A DNA stretch of 64,000 nt from Aminipila sp032051575 (GTDB lineage: Bacteria > Bacillota > Clostridia > Peptostreptococcales > Anaerovoracaceae): positions 124,001-188,000 of the forward strand of contig NZ_DAMBYD010000004.1 in assembly GCF_032051575.1 (NCBI RefSeq), read 5' to 3'. Of the stretch, positions 31,395 through 39,549 are shown in pieces. The position numbers and the translations under genes are program-made. The notes below the pieces were generated by a model. It saw only the letters and a program-made list of their open reading frames with translations. It was not told the DNA's origin and ran no database searches. How positions within the stretch are numbered: the stretch's first letter is position 1; each line of letters opens with the position of its first letter.

Positions 31395-32483
31395 ATGTTT
31401 AAAATCAAGAAAATTGTGTTGTTCCTTATTTGTGCAGCCATTATTGCAGCTTTATTTTATGGATGCTCATCTAGACCAAAAAGTCCAGAAGAAATTGCAG
31501 ATGAAATGTACAAAACATGTAATAGCGAGGGAATGCCTTCTGTCTCTGTATTAGTAGCGAAGGATGGTGAAGTTTTTGAAAAGTCATATGGATTGAGGAA
31601 TGTTGAAACTGGGGAAAAAGCTACCCCAGCAACGAACTATCGACTTGGCTGTATAACCAAAACCTTTACCAGTATGGGTATATTAATACTTAAAGAAAAA
31701 GATCTTATTGACTTAGATTGGCCGGTTAATAAAGTGCTCACTGATTTTCCTGAGTATGCAAAAAAAGTTACAATACGAAATTTGCTTCAAAATTCATCAG
31801 GGCTACCTAAATATGAAAGTTTATGGCCGAAAAATGGAACGACTCTTCATGATGAAGATGTTTATGAGTTGATAAAAAAGAATGATAAACTTTTATTTCA
31901 GCCAGGATTCAGGGTTGATGGTGATAACGACACTAATTTTGCAATACTTGCATTGGTTATTGAGAAAATCTCCGGAATGAAATATCAGGATTTTATGGCT
32001 GAAAATATATTTAAGCCGCTTCGAATGGATAATACAGTAGCTTATGTTGAGGGGTATAACTCAGTGCCTGAAAGGGCGTATGGTTCAGTTTTAAAGAATG
32101 ATAAATTTGTTGTAGAAGATCAGTATGCCTACAGTGCAGTATTGGGAGACGGTGGCATATATTCAAATGTTCGGGACTTGTATCTCTGGAACAAGGCGTT
32201 AGAAAATAATGAATTAGTGAGCGCTGAAACTATGAAAGAAGCTATGAAAACTAACAAGGGAATTAGTGAGGAAGACTATAGTGGATCCTATTATAGCTGT
32301 GGGTGGTATATGGAGGAATTGTATGGACATAAGACGAACTTCACACCGGGAGGAACAATTGGATTCTACAACATGTTTCTTCGCCTTCCAGATGAAAAAG
32401 GGTGTGTAATTATTCTTACTAATTATGATAAGCGTTGGGGTATATTAGAAGACGCCAAAAAGCTGGCTGCTTCAATAATATAA
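31395..32483 (+). CDS. Lipoprotein with beta-lactamase/serine-hydrolase fold lacking the catalytic serine
   Basis: ATG 31395 follows AAGGAGGAGATTTT. 362 aa; signal ends FYGC, a lipobox, so it is anchored outside the membrane. The class C/PBP-like fold is plain: TNYRLGCITKTFTSMGILIL is the SxxK region, but the serine is Cys86 (GCITK; Lys89 kept). The YxN region (YSNTNYILLG in relatives) reads DNDTNFAILA, with Asp177 for the tyrosine. The third motif is FTPGGTIGF. The C-terminal half is otherwise normal. Either a pseudo-enzyme that binds cell-wall peptides or an altered esterase; a beta-lactamase role is unlikely. Confidence 0.82.
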   Translation: MFKIKKIVLFLICAAIIAALFYGCSSRPKSPEEIADEMYKTCNSEGMPSVSVLVAKDGEVFEKSYGLRNVETGEKATPATNYRLGCITKTFTSMGILILKEKDLIDLDWPVNKVLTDFPEYAKKVTIRNLLQNSSGLPKYESLWPKNGTTLHDEDVYELIKKNDKLLFQPGFRVDGDNDTNFAILALVIEKISGMKYQDFMAENIFKPLRMDNTVAYVEGYNSVPERAYGSVLKNDKFVVEDQYAYSAVLGDGGIYSNVRDLYLWNKALENNELVSAETMKEAMKTNKGISEEDYSGSYYSCGWYMEELYGHKTNFTPGGTIGFYNMFLRLPDEKGCVIILTNYDKRWGILEDAKKLAASII

Positions 32484-32614
32484 TTTGCAGTAGAGAGGGT
32501 ATAATCTCTCTCCATTTTAATTATAACACAAGGAAAGTGGAGAATATAGACTTATAATACTTGGCATATGCAAGTATACTAATATGTGACTAATTAATTT
32601 GGAGGTAAGATTAG

Positions 32615-33364
32615 ATGAATATAAAATTTGATCCTAATAACATTGTTATTAAACTCTGTGTAATGGGGATGAGTTTAGAAGATAGTGGGAACGTAGAAGA
32701 AGCAAACATGATGTTTCATAAAGCATGGGATGAAGCAACAGATGACTATGAAAAATTTATTGCAGCTTATCATTTAGCTAGTCAACAAAAGGATATTACA
32801 GACAAATTGAAATGGATGGAAATATCTTTACAGTGTGCGCTAAATATAAATGATGATAATGTAAAGAGTGCATACTCCACGTTATATGTAAACATTTCCA
32901 AATGCTATGAGGAGCTGCATGACTTAGATAATGCAAAAAGAAATTATGAATTATCTGAATTATATAAGGGTGAACCTTCTGATAAAGGACCATTTTATCA
33001 TGGTACTAAGGCAGATTTAAAGGTTGGTGATTTACTGACAGCGGGTGAAATTTCAAATTACAAGCCTGAACTTCAAATGAATCACATTTATTTCACTGCT
33101 AATACCAATGGCGCCGGACTTGCAGCGGCATTAGCAAAAGGGGAAGGAAGGGAACGCGTTTATATAATTGAACCAACAGGTGAATTTGAAAACGACCCTA
33201 ATGTTACTGACAAAAAATTTCCAGGTAACTTAACACGTTCTTATCGCTCAAAAGAACCTTTAAGAATTATTGGTGAGGAAACAGATTGGACAAAACTGAC
33301 AACTATGGAACTAAGCAAATGGCGTGAAAATTTAGCAAAAAACAAGGGCGAAATTATCAACTGA
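32615..33364 (+). CDS. arr: TPR-Arr fusion, rifamycin ADP-ribosyltransferase
   Basis: ATG 32615 follows TTGGAGGTAAGATTAG. 249 aa. The C-terminal ~125 residues are an Arr enzyme (GPFYHGTKADLKVGDLLTAG, HIYFTANTNGAGLAAALAKG, KFPGNLTRSYRSKEPLRIIG), which uses NAD+ to ADP-ribosylate rifamycins and so inactivates them. Typical Arr is ~140 aa. Here a ~120-residue N-terminal part carries tetratricopeptide-like helices (MSLEDSGNVEEANMMFHKAW; LHDLDNAKRNYELSELYK). Its role is unknown. The Arr half looks complete. Confidence 0.88.
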   Translation: MNIKFDPNNIVIKLCVMGMSLEDSGNVEEANMMFHKAWDEATDDYEKFIAAYHLASQQKDITDKLKWMEISLQCALNINDDNVKSAYSTLYVNISKCYEELHDLDNAKRNYELSELYKGEPSDKGPFYHGTKADLKVGDLLTAGEISNYKPELQMNHIYFTANTNGAGLAAALAKGEGRERVYIIEPTGEFENDPNVTDKKFPGNLTRSYRSKEPLRIIGEETDWTKLTTMELSKWRENLAKNKGEIIN

Positions 33365-33513
33365 ATATGTTAAGTATGGCTGGGGGAAAATAGCAACTAT
33401 AATCGGTTGCTATTTTTAATTTAGCACGGCAGGCGTGAGGGCATTGTTTTGAAGTCAAGTCTTTGGCAAAGGATTTAAAGATATTCATTGACTTTGGACA
33501 TTATATGTATAAT

Positions 33514-33555
33514 AATAAGGTTAATTGTAAATAACTTAATTACGATTAACCTTAT
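33514..33555. promoter_or_regulatory. Inverted repeat in front of the AAA+ ATPase gene
   Basis: AATAAGGTTAAT (33514-33525) and ATTAACCTTATT (33544-33555), perfect 12-bp arms with an 18-bp spacer, 24 nt before the ATG at 33580. Promoter-like TTGACT lies just upstream (33488). It could be an operator or an mRNA leader hairpin. Confidence 0.55.
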
Positions 33556-33579
33556 TGTTATCAAGTAAGAGGTGTAAAA

Positions 33580-34974
33580 ATGTTTATTGGAAGAGAGAAT
33601 GAATTAGAGACTTTAAATAAATTATATGACAAAAATACCTTTGAATTTGTTGTCCTTTATGGAAGAAGACGTGTTGGCAAGACAACTTTGATTAACGAGT
33701 TTATAAAAGATAAGAAAGCTATCTTTTATTCTGGTTTAGAGTCTAATGAAAAACAGAATTTAGAACTGTTCAGCAGTAGTATTATGTCGGCTTTGACTGG
33801 GACAGAAACCAACTCTGTATTTAAAGATTTTAATGATGCACTTGAACAAGTTTATAGAATGGCAAAGGATGAAAGAATTATATTGGTTATTGATGAATAT
33901 CCATATCTTGCAAATTGTTATAATGGAATATCATCTTTGCTTGCTAAATTTATTGATCATAAATTTTTAAACTCCAAGTTATATTTAATACTCTGCGGCT
34001 CATCTCTATCTTTTATGGAAAATCAGGTGCTTGGATATCAAAGTCCGTTGTATGGTAGGCGCACAGCTCAGATGAAGATTAAACCGTTTACTTTTTCAGA
34101 ATGCACCAAGTATTATAGTAATTTTAACATGCAGGATTTAGCTTTAGCGTATGGTGTTACAGGTGGAATCCCTTTATATATGTCAAAGATAGATGATAAA
34201 AAGTCAATGGAAGATAATATCAAGGATAATTTCTTTGATATATCAGCGTACTTGTTTGAGGAACCATCAAATTTAATTAAGCAGGAATGTCGTGAACCAA
34301 TGCAATACAATGCAATCATCAAATCAATTGCTACAGGTTCCAGCAAAATGGGAGAAATCTCGCAGAGCTCAGGACTAAACGATACCAGTGCAGCAAGTAA
34401 CTATATTACAAAGTTGATGTCACTTGGAATTATTGTTAAAGAGTTTCCATATAAGTCCGAGAGGTCTAAAAAAACAATTTATAAACTTGCAGATAGTATG
34501 TTTCAATTTTGGTATAGATTTGTTCCTTCGAATCTTGCACTTATTCAGCAGGGCGCTAAGGATAAAGTTTATAAGAGGGTGGAAAAACAGGTTACAGCCT
34601 ATATGGGATTTGTATTTGAAGAAATCTGCAAGCAGTATCTATGGCAGGAAAATCTAGAAGGAAGATTACCAATAGATTTTACTGACATGGGACGCTGGTG
34701 GGGTAATGATAAAACAAGACATTCTGAAACCGAAATAGATATCATGGCAGACAATGATGATAATGAAGCAATTTTTGCAGAGTGTAAATGGACAAATGAA
34801 GCAGTTGGTGAAGCTGAGTTGAAAGAATTACAGCACCAGAGCACGTTGTTTCATTATAATAAAAATGTATTGATACTATTTTCTAGAAGTGGGTTTACTA
34901 AAGGCTGCATAGAATTGGCAAATAGTATGGAAGATGTAATGTTGATTAACTTTGAAGATATGAAGTGGAAATAA
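33580..34974 (+). CDS. Archaeal-type AAA+ ATPase with C-terminal nuclease-like domain (DUF234 type)
   Basis: ATG 33580 follows AAGAGGTGTAAAA. 464 aa. Walker A is YGRRRVGKTTL (about residues 27-37) and Walker B is ILVIDEYPYLA (about 104-114). A winged helix follows (about 265-320, GEISQSSGLNDTSAASNYIT). The C-terminal domain carries TEIDIMADNDDNEAIFAECK, the D...ExK pattern of PD-(D/E)XK nucleases. This is the ATP_bind/DUF234 family, common in mobile or defence loci and in Archaea. Target unknown. Confidence 0.85.
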   Translation: MFIGRENELETLNKLYDKNTFEFVVLYGRRRVGKTTLINEFIKDKKAIFYSGLESNEKQNLELFSSSIMSALTGTETNSVFKDFNDALEQVYRMAKDERIILVIDEYPYLANCYNGISSLLAKFIDHKFLNSKLYLILCGSSLSFMENQVLGYQSPLYGRRTAQMKIKPFTFSECTKYYSNFNMQDLALAYGVTGGIPLYMSKIDDKKSMEDNIKDNFFDISAYLFEEPSNLIKQECREPMQYNAIIKSIATGSSKMGEISQSSGLNDTSAASNYITKLMSLGIIVKEFPYKSERSKKTIYKLADSMFQFWYRFVPSNLALIQQGAKDKVYKRVEKQVTAYMGFVFEEICKQYLWQENLEGRLPIDFTDMGRWWGNDKTRHSETEIDIMADNDDNEAIFAECKWTNEAVGEAELKELQHQSTLFHYNKNVLILFSRSGFTKGCIELANSMEDVMLINFEDMKWK

Positions 34975-35025
34975 ATAAGAAAGGTGATATAATATAAACA
35001 TTATAAATACCTAGGGGGTACTGTA

Positions 35026-35514
35026 TTGATAATTTATCATGGAAGCGATATAGTTGTAAAAGAACCTAAAATTCTAGAGAGCAATAGACTCCTTGATTTT
35101 GGAATAGGTTTTTATACAACTTCAAATCGTGAACAAGCGCTACGTTGGGCAAAAAAAGTAAGTGATAGGAATGGTTCTGATAGAATTATTTTATCCAAAT
35201 ACAAATTTAATTATGATAAGGCAAAGAAGGACCTAATTATATTAGAATTTAGCGAACCTGATGAAAAGTGGTTGGATTTTGTTTTGGAAAACAGAACTAA
35301 TAAGGATTTTAATCAAGAATATGATATTGTAATAGGTCCAGTAGCAGATGATAACGTCTATGCAACTGTAAAATTGTTTGAAGCAGGGATTTTAAATATA
35401 GATGAAACGATTAAACGACTCAAAATACAGCAGTTATTTAATCAGATTTTATTTCATACAGAAAGTGCTTTAACATTCTGTGATTTTATAGAGATTGAGG
35501 AAGAGGAAGCTTAA
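35026..35514 (+). CDS. DUF3990 protein, ADP-ribosyltransferase-like (probable toxin)
   Basis: 162 aa from TTG 35026, with CTAGGGGGTA upstream; no ATG is available near the domain start. MIIYHGSDIVVKEPKI, DFGIGFYTTSNREQALRWAK and EYDIVIGPVADDNVYATVKL are the DUF3990 landmarks. They match the H-Y-E-type ADP-ribosyltransferase pattern (His5, Tyr in GFYTTS, acidic residue in EYDIVIGP). Encoded at the head of a three-gene set with a DUF3791 protein. It probably modifies a cellular target and is held in check by its neighbours. Confidence 0.8.
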   Translation: MIIYHGSDIVVKEPKILESNRLLDFGIGFYTTSNREQALRWAKKVSDRNGSDRIILSKYKFNYDKAKKDLIILEFSEPDEKWLDFVLENRTNKDFNQEYDIVIGPVADDNVYATVKLFEAGILNIDETIKRLKIQQLFNQILFHTESALTFCDFIEIEEEEA

Positions 35515-35515
35515 T

Positions 35516-35752
35516 ATGGATAAAAAACAATTTGATGCTATATTTCCATATGTTTGTACTCCATTAGTTGATAAAATAGCATCAGAATTAAAACTTGATG
35601 AGCAAGATGCTATTATGGATTTATATGAATCAAAGCTATATGCAAATCTTGAAAAAGAAAGTACAAAAGTTTGGCAGTACAGCACAGAAAAACTTTTTGA
35701 ATTATTTATGCAAGAAAAAACAACTGGTAAAATAATATATCCGGAAGTGTAG
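35516..35752 (+). CDS. Small protein between the DUF3990 and DUF3791 genes (78 aa)
   Basis: Starts 1 nt after the DUF3990 stop (ATG 35516; the frame is open 7 codons upstream). Helical and acidic; begins MDKKQFDAIFPYVCTPLVDK and ends TTGKIIYPEV. The IDKIASELKLDEQDAIMDLY-like helix resembles DUF3791-linked proteins, but I cannot name a family. It is probably an antitoxin or chaperone part of the module. Confidence 0.6.
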   Translation: MDKKQFDAIFPYVCTPLVDKIASELKLDEQDAIMDLYESKLYANLEKESTKVWQYSTEKLFELFMQEKTTGKIIYPEV

Positions 35753-35761
35753 GTGATTGAA

Positions 35762-35962
35762 ATGAATGCACAGTTAGAATTTAAGATTTTTTGTTTAGAA
35801 AATTACAAACAAGCTAACAATATGAAAGGCAGAGAAACATTTAGATTGTTTCAAAAGTATGGTGTTTTTGATTATTTACAGAAACATTATGATGTGCTAC
35901 ATTCAACTGGTGAAGACTATTTAATTAAAGATATTAACCAGTTTATTCAAGTTAGAAGCTAA
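35762..35962 (+). CDS. DUF3791 protein (probable antitoxin partner)
   Basis: ATG 35762 follows GTAGGTGATTGAA; an in-frame GTG lies at 35753. The 66-aa product starts MNAQLEFKIFCLENYKQANN, with KGRETFRLFQKYGVFDYLQK and DYLIKDINQFI typical of DUF3791. DUF3791 genes often accompany DUF3990 genes. Last gene of the module. Confidence 0.75.
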   Translation: MNAQLEFKIFCLENYKQANNMKGRETFRLFQKYGVFDYLQKHYDVLHSTGEDYLIKDINQFIQVRS

Positions 35963-35989
35963 AAAAACATTGGCACGAGAATTGGAACC

Positions 35990-36111
35990 ATTACGAATGA
36001 ATACCCAATGACTATCCTAAAATACTACTGAATTTAGATGAAATAGGTGTAGGTGTAAATTATGAAGGAATACGGCAAATAAACTTAATTGAATGGCTCT
36101 TGAATAAATAA
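35990..36111 (+). pseudogene. Fragment of an unidentified gene
   Basis: A frame with no start reads NDYPKILLNLDEIGVGVNYE and ends INLIEWLLNK, TAA 36109-36111; it is closed upstream. A short remnant of a lost gene. Confidence 0.45.
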
Positions 36112-36124
36112 TCAAAGAATAAAT

Positions 36125-36527
36125 TAAATCTCAGATTGCAGTCTGGGATTTTTATTTTTGTAATGTTTTGAAGTCAAGTCTTTTTATGAAAAAAATATTG
36201 GAGTATACTGTCCTATGTGAATTTATGGATGGAGGAAATAGGAAATGATTAAGTGTACACATTGCATGAGGTATTTTGTTATGGACTTGAATTCTGCTGT
36301 GGAAAATGGCTATGTGAAATGCCCACACTGCGGGGAAATGGTAAAGCTGTAGAAAAATTATTTGGCAAAGTGGATGAAAGTACTGCTTTAAAATATGTAA
36401 TTTATAATTATGTGTTTTAAAACAGTACTTTTCAATTGAGGGAACGACATAGCATGTCGAAATGTGTCGAAAAAGAGAAAAGGACAAGAGGGGAAAAAGT
36501 AGAATAATGGAAGTATACTTATAATAT
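36125..36527. repeat. Duplicated intergenic block, copy 2
   Basis: Contains the terminator AAATCTCAGA...TCTGGGATTTTT, the shared AGTCAAGTCTTTTTAT sequence, the intact 35-aa zinc-ribbon gene, the hairpin at about 36384-36432 and the shared promoter-like end. It corresponds to 30935-31240, where the zinc-ribbon gene is deleted. A short piece of the same sequence (GAAGTCAAGTCTTTGG) recurs at 33451. Confidence 0.75.
36245..36352 (+). CDS. 35-aa zinc-ribbon peptide
   Basis: ATG 36245 follows ATGGATGGAGGAAATAGGAA. Starts MIKCTHCMRYF and contains CPHCG further on: two CxxC pairs 21 residues apart, a complete zinc ribbon like those of MJ0042-type domains. No other domain. It may be a free zinc-binding peptide. 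Coding is supported by the strong ribosome-binding site and the clean reading frame; it is missing by an internal deletion from the first copy of the block. Confidence 0.65.
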   Translation: MIKCTHCMRYFVMDLNSAVENGYVKCPHCGEMVKL

Positions 36528-36598
36528 GGAAGAATTTAAGAACAGGTCTAATTATATGAATTTTAGTCAGATAAAAGATTTTTTGGAAGGAAAATTGA

Positions 36599-37123
36599 AT
36601 GATTACAAAAGAAAAAATCAAAAGTATTATAATATTTGGATTAATTATTATAATAGCAATATTTACTCAATATAGTATGCAGACTAATAATATTATAAAA
36701 ACTACTGCTAAACATACTTTATATAATTTTAGGAATGAAATTATTTCTCTTGACTATGAATTGTCGAAACAGAATAATATAAGTTTAGATGAATTGAAAG
36801 ATATATTAAAAGAAAGTAGCAAAAGTGGAATTTTGGATTACTCAGCAAGTACTTATTCATATAGTCAACTAAAAAGGCTGGAATATATTGATATTTCATA
36901 TTTTTATCAGTATATGGGTTTTTTGATAGGAGGTGAATTACCCGAAGAAGAGGCTGAGTTTCATGAAAATAATTTAAAAAAAATTTGTGAATTATGGTGG
37001 AATTTTAATGATGGTGATAACCTTTTTTATCCATCAACAGAATTAAAAAATATATGTGAAAAAACAAATGAATATTCTTCAAATGGTATTGATAGAATAA
37101 ATGAATTTCGAATAAAAAAGTGA
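36599..37123 (+). CDS. Membrane-anchored protein, paralogue of the gene at 62289
   Basis: ATG 36599 follows TTTTGGAAGGAAAATTGA. 174 aa: one N-terminal membrane helix (residues ~9-25), then a soluble helical domain of Asn/Glu/Tyr-rich segments (LKRLEYIDISYFYQYMGFLI, EEEAEFHENNLKKICELWWN). The protein at 62289-62810 has the same length, the same anchor and matching motifs (RFQYIDIHELELYIQALTAT, EEFQFHKNNIQNICNLWSHL). Function unknown. The two flank the repeat array. Confidence 0.65.
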   Translation: MITKEKIKSIIIFGLIIIIAIFTQYSMQTNNIIKTTAKHTLYNFRNEIISLDYELSKQNNISLDELKDILKESSKSGILDYSASTYSYSQLKRLEYIDISYFYQYMGFLIGGELPEEEAEFHENNLKKICELWWNFNDGDNLFYPSTELKNICEKTNEYSSNGIDRINEFRIKK

Positions 37124-37180
37124 CTTGAATAAAATCAAAGTTTTTCGTATAGCAATCAATTCTCATGGAGGTAATATAAA

Positions 37181-37432
37181 ATGCCCAGACACGAATTTGG
37201 AATTATGCAAAGCAAACCTATAAAGGGAGTACGATTTGATAGATATGAGCCAGAAAAATATAACTGTATTTCTATTAATGATGATTTCATAGAGCCACTC
37301 TTGACGGAACTCTTACATATTGATTTTTATTGGCACACGATTGATGTTCCAGGTAAAGGGTTGGCATATTTCGGTATTACTTTAATACCACCGGAATCTC
37401 TAGATTCATTGATTAATGTACTTTTTAGATGA
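37181..37432 (+). CDS. Hypothetical protein, likely 3'-truncated (83 aa)
   Basis: ATG 37181 follows ATGGAGGTAATATAAA. MPRHEFGIMQSKPIKGVRFD, then YEPEKYNCISINDDFIEPLL and DFYWHTIDVPGKGLAYFGIT: a family of small clostridial proteins whose full form is longer. The frame runs into a foreign tail (the end of a DUF5412 gene) after NVLFR and stops there, so the 3' end is probably replaced. Confidence 0.6.
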   Translation: MPRHEFGIMQSKPIKGVRFDRYEPEKYNCISINDDFIEPLLTELLHIDFYWHTIDVPGKGLAYFGITLIPPESLDSLINVLFR

Positions 37433-37505
37433 TACTAATGTTTGGATTAATGCAGTGCCATTAAACGTATTAACAGACAGGTATGATTATAGAATTGTAG
37501 ATTAA
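37428..37505 (+). pseudogene. Tail of a DUF5412 gene joined to an unrelated gene
   Basis: Reads DDTNVWINAVPLNVLTDRYD then YRIVD and stop. It differs at few positions from the end of the intact DUF5412 gene at 50580-50975 (DDNNVWINAVPLNVLTDRYD, YRLVD). Identity continues ~35 bp past the stop (to GAATGAAAC), after which the sequences part. Here the cassette repeat follows at once. Confidence 0.75.
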
Positions 37506-37550
37506 CTTATAAAATATATTAATTGAAAAAAGAATGAAACAAACAGTGAA

Positions 37551-37566
37551 CTTTCCATTATGTTTA
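37551..37566 (+). repeat. Cassette repeat core
   Basis: CTTTCCATTATGTTTA after the DUF5412 tail, marking the left end of the array. One mismatch to the core consensus. Confidence 0.65.
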
Positions 37567-37755
37567 TAACACGCTAATAAACAGCTAATAAAGGTATACT
37601 GAAGAGAAGTAAAGGATTCTTGTAGCGGAATATTCCAAAGATAAATTCCAATTTAGTGAGTAATCCACTTTTTAGAATGAGCATAATGCGGTTCATTTTA
37701 CCAAGATGGATGAGATTTTAGTGATGTTTACACTACGTAATTGAAAGGATAAAAT

Positions 37756-38223
37756 TTGGCTTATGTTAAAATATCCGATTCTGTCGGAATGAAAAAAGTA
37801 ATGATTTTTGCTGAGGGTACAATTTTAAAACCCAAAGCATGGCTTTACCTATACAACCATAATGGCTATATACCCATCGGAATGGCAGTTGACATTATTA
37901 AAGGTTGGCAACAGCAAGGGGCGGATATAATCTACTGCACTTCACGCAGAGGAAAACAGGCAGAAGAAATAGCGGCATTGCTCGTAAAATATGGATTTGT
38001 TGGATCAAAGCTTTATTATAGGGAAAAGGGACAAAAGTATAAGGATATTATTGAGGTGGTTCGCCCAGATGTTTTGATTGAAGATGACTGCAAGAGCATT
38101 GGTGGCAGTTGGCAGATGTGTATCACTTATGTTCAGCCTCAAATTAAAAAGACAATCAAATCTATTGTTGTGAAAGAATTTAAAGGAATAGATTATTTAC
38201 CGCATATTGTGCACGAGCTTTGA
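37756..38223 (+). CDS. HAD-like protein (155 aa)
   Basis: Start TTG 37756, with GAAAGGATAAAATT upstream; an ATG twelve codons on has no site. KVMIFAEGTILKPKAWLYLY replaces the usual DxDxT-like first motif of HAD phosphatases with AEGT. IIYCTSRRGKQAEEIAALLV is like motif II and VRPDVLIEDDCKSIGG like motif III, so it is probably a HAD-fold protein with a changed nucleophile position. The end overlaps the following helicase fragment by 4 nt. Confidence 0.55.
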   Translation: MAYVKISDSVGMKKVMIFAEGTILKPKAWLYLYNHNGYIPIGMAVDIIKGWQQQGADIIYCTSRRGKQAEEIAALLVKYGFVGSKLYYREKGQKYKDIIEVVRPDVLIEDDCKSIGGSWQMCITYVQPQIKKTIKSIVVKEFKGIDYLPHIVHEL

Positions 38224-39011
38224 TAAAAACTTACAGCATACCCGCCAACAAATTTGAACTTCAAATAAGGTTTGCTGATAAAAATAATATCGATTTAAAT
38301 TACCGGATTCCTGAATTGTCTGTGCAAATGATAGGTGATAATTTAAATCGTTATGGTGGGTTTAGAACACTTGAAGGTCAACAATTATGGTTAGGATGTC
38401 CTCTTGTTTTACATCGCAGGTGCTTAAATCCAATGTTTGAAATCTCAAATGAAGTTGCTTATAACAGCAGGATGTTTCAAAAAACAATAAAACCAGAATC
38501 TGAATCCGGCTTATCGATAGATGAATCATTTTGGTTAGATGTAAAAGGCAAAATGAGAGGGAAAGGCGATCAAAATGTAAATGAACAGAATGAAGCAGCT
38601 GTTTTGCTCTTTGAAAAGGCTTTGGAATCTTCGGAAGATTTACCTGACATATATATTATTTCACCATTCAAGAAAGTGGCTTATGAGATAAGGGGCAGAG
38701 TCCTTTCGGTTATTAGTAAACATAAATCAGACATTTATGAAACAGTAAAAAAAGAATGGGTAAACACTCATTGCGGAACCATTCATACTTTCCAAGGAAA
38801 AGAAGCAAAAGAAGTTATTCTTGTATTAGGCTGTGACTCAGCTATTGGTAGTGGTGCAGCAAAATGGGTGGGTCAAAAACCTAATATTATCAATGTTGCC
38901 GTTTCACGAGCGAAATACCGAATATGTATTATAGGGGATTATGACCAGTGGGTAAAAGTCCCTAATGTGAGCATTGCGTGCAAGCATTTAAAACGTGTTT
39001 CGCCGAAATGA
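38220..39011 (+). pseudogene. C-terminal fragment of a superfamily I (DNA2-like) helicase
   Basis: 263 codons reading THCGTIHTFQGKEAKEVILV (motif V) and NIINVAVSRAKYRICIIGDY (motif VI), the C-terminal RecA domain of UPF1/DNA2-like helicases. Walker A and B and the whole N-terminal domain are missing, and the only start is a TTG overlapping the preceding gene. A truncated gene. Confidence 0.75.
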
Positions 39012-39038
39012 CAATATATTTACTTGGTAAAAAGTTAA

Positions 39039-39054
39039 CTTCCCATGCTGTTTA
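39039..39054 (+). repeat. Cassette repeat core
   Basis: CTTCCCATGCTGTTTA between the helicase fragment and the CPCC gene. Two mismatches. Confidence 0.55.
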
Positions 39055-39159
39055 ATTTGATAAAAAAGAATTCTTGGGTGATACAAGAAAAGTAATAAAT
39101 TTAAAATGATTAGATAATATACATCTCGAATCAGTCAATAATTTTGTAGGAGAGAGTAA

Positions 39160-39411
39160 ATGAAATATAAGTGTCCTTGTTGTGGATATTACACTTTTGA
39201 TGAAAAGCCGAATGGCAGCTATGATATTTGTGAAGTTTGTTTCTGGGAAGATGACCCGATTCAACTTAACGCCCCAACTTATAAAGATGGTGCCAATCAT
39301 GTTAGTTTGTTACAAGCAAAATTTAACTTTATAGAATTTGGTGCATGTGAGAGCACAATGCTTTGTCACGTAAGGAAACCAACCAAAGAAGAGTTGTCTG
39401 GGATTGATTAA
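39160..39411 (+). CDS. CPCC-family cysteine-rich protein
   Basis: ATG 39160 follows AGGAGAGAGTAA. 83 aa starting MKYKCPCCGYYTFDEKPNGS, then DICEVCFWEDDPIQ: the CPCC zinc-binding family (PF14206). Small, soluble, all four cysteines in place. Its function is unknown; it is a frequent passenger on mobile and phase-variable regions. Confidence 0.85.
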   Translation: MKYKCPCCGYYTFDEKPNGSYDICEVCFWEDDPIQLNAPTYKDGANHVSLLQAKFNFIEFGACESTMLCHVRKPTKEELSGID

Positions 39412-39467
39412 ATACGATTAATTAAAAAACCAAGCTTGCCAAATTTCAATTTCCTAATTAGTTTTAA

Positions 39468-39486
39468 CTTTCTCATTATTACGTTT
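39468..39486 (+). repeat. Degenerate cassette repeat
   Basis: CTTTCTCATTATTACGTTTA, the core with a 3-bp insertion, between the CPCC gene and the UDG-like gene. Confidence 0.4.
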
Positions 39487-39549
39487 AACTGATGCAACTA
39501 AAAAATAGAAAAGTTGTATATAAAAAAATATTAATAAAGGTATATAAAA

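Noticed and set aside
31395..32483. Functional class C beta-lactamase
   Set aside because: The catalytic serine and tyrosine are replaced and the third motif is atypical, so resistance by hydrolysis is not supported.
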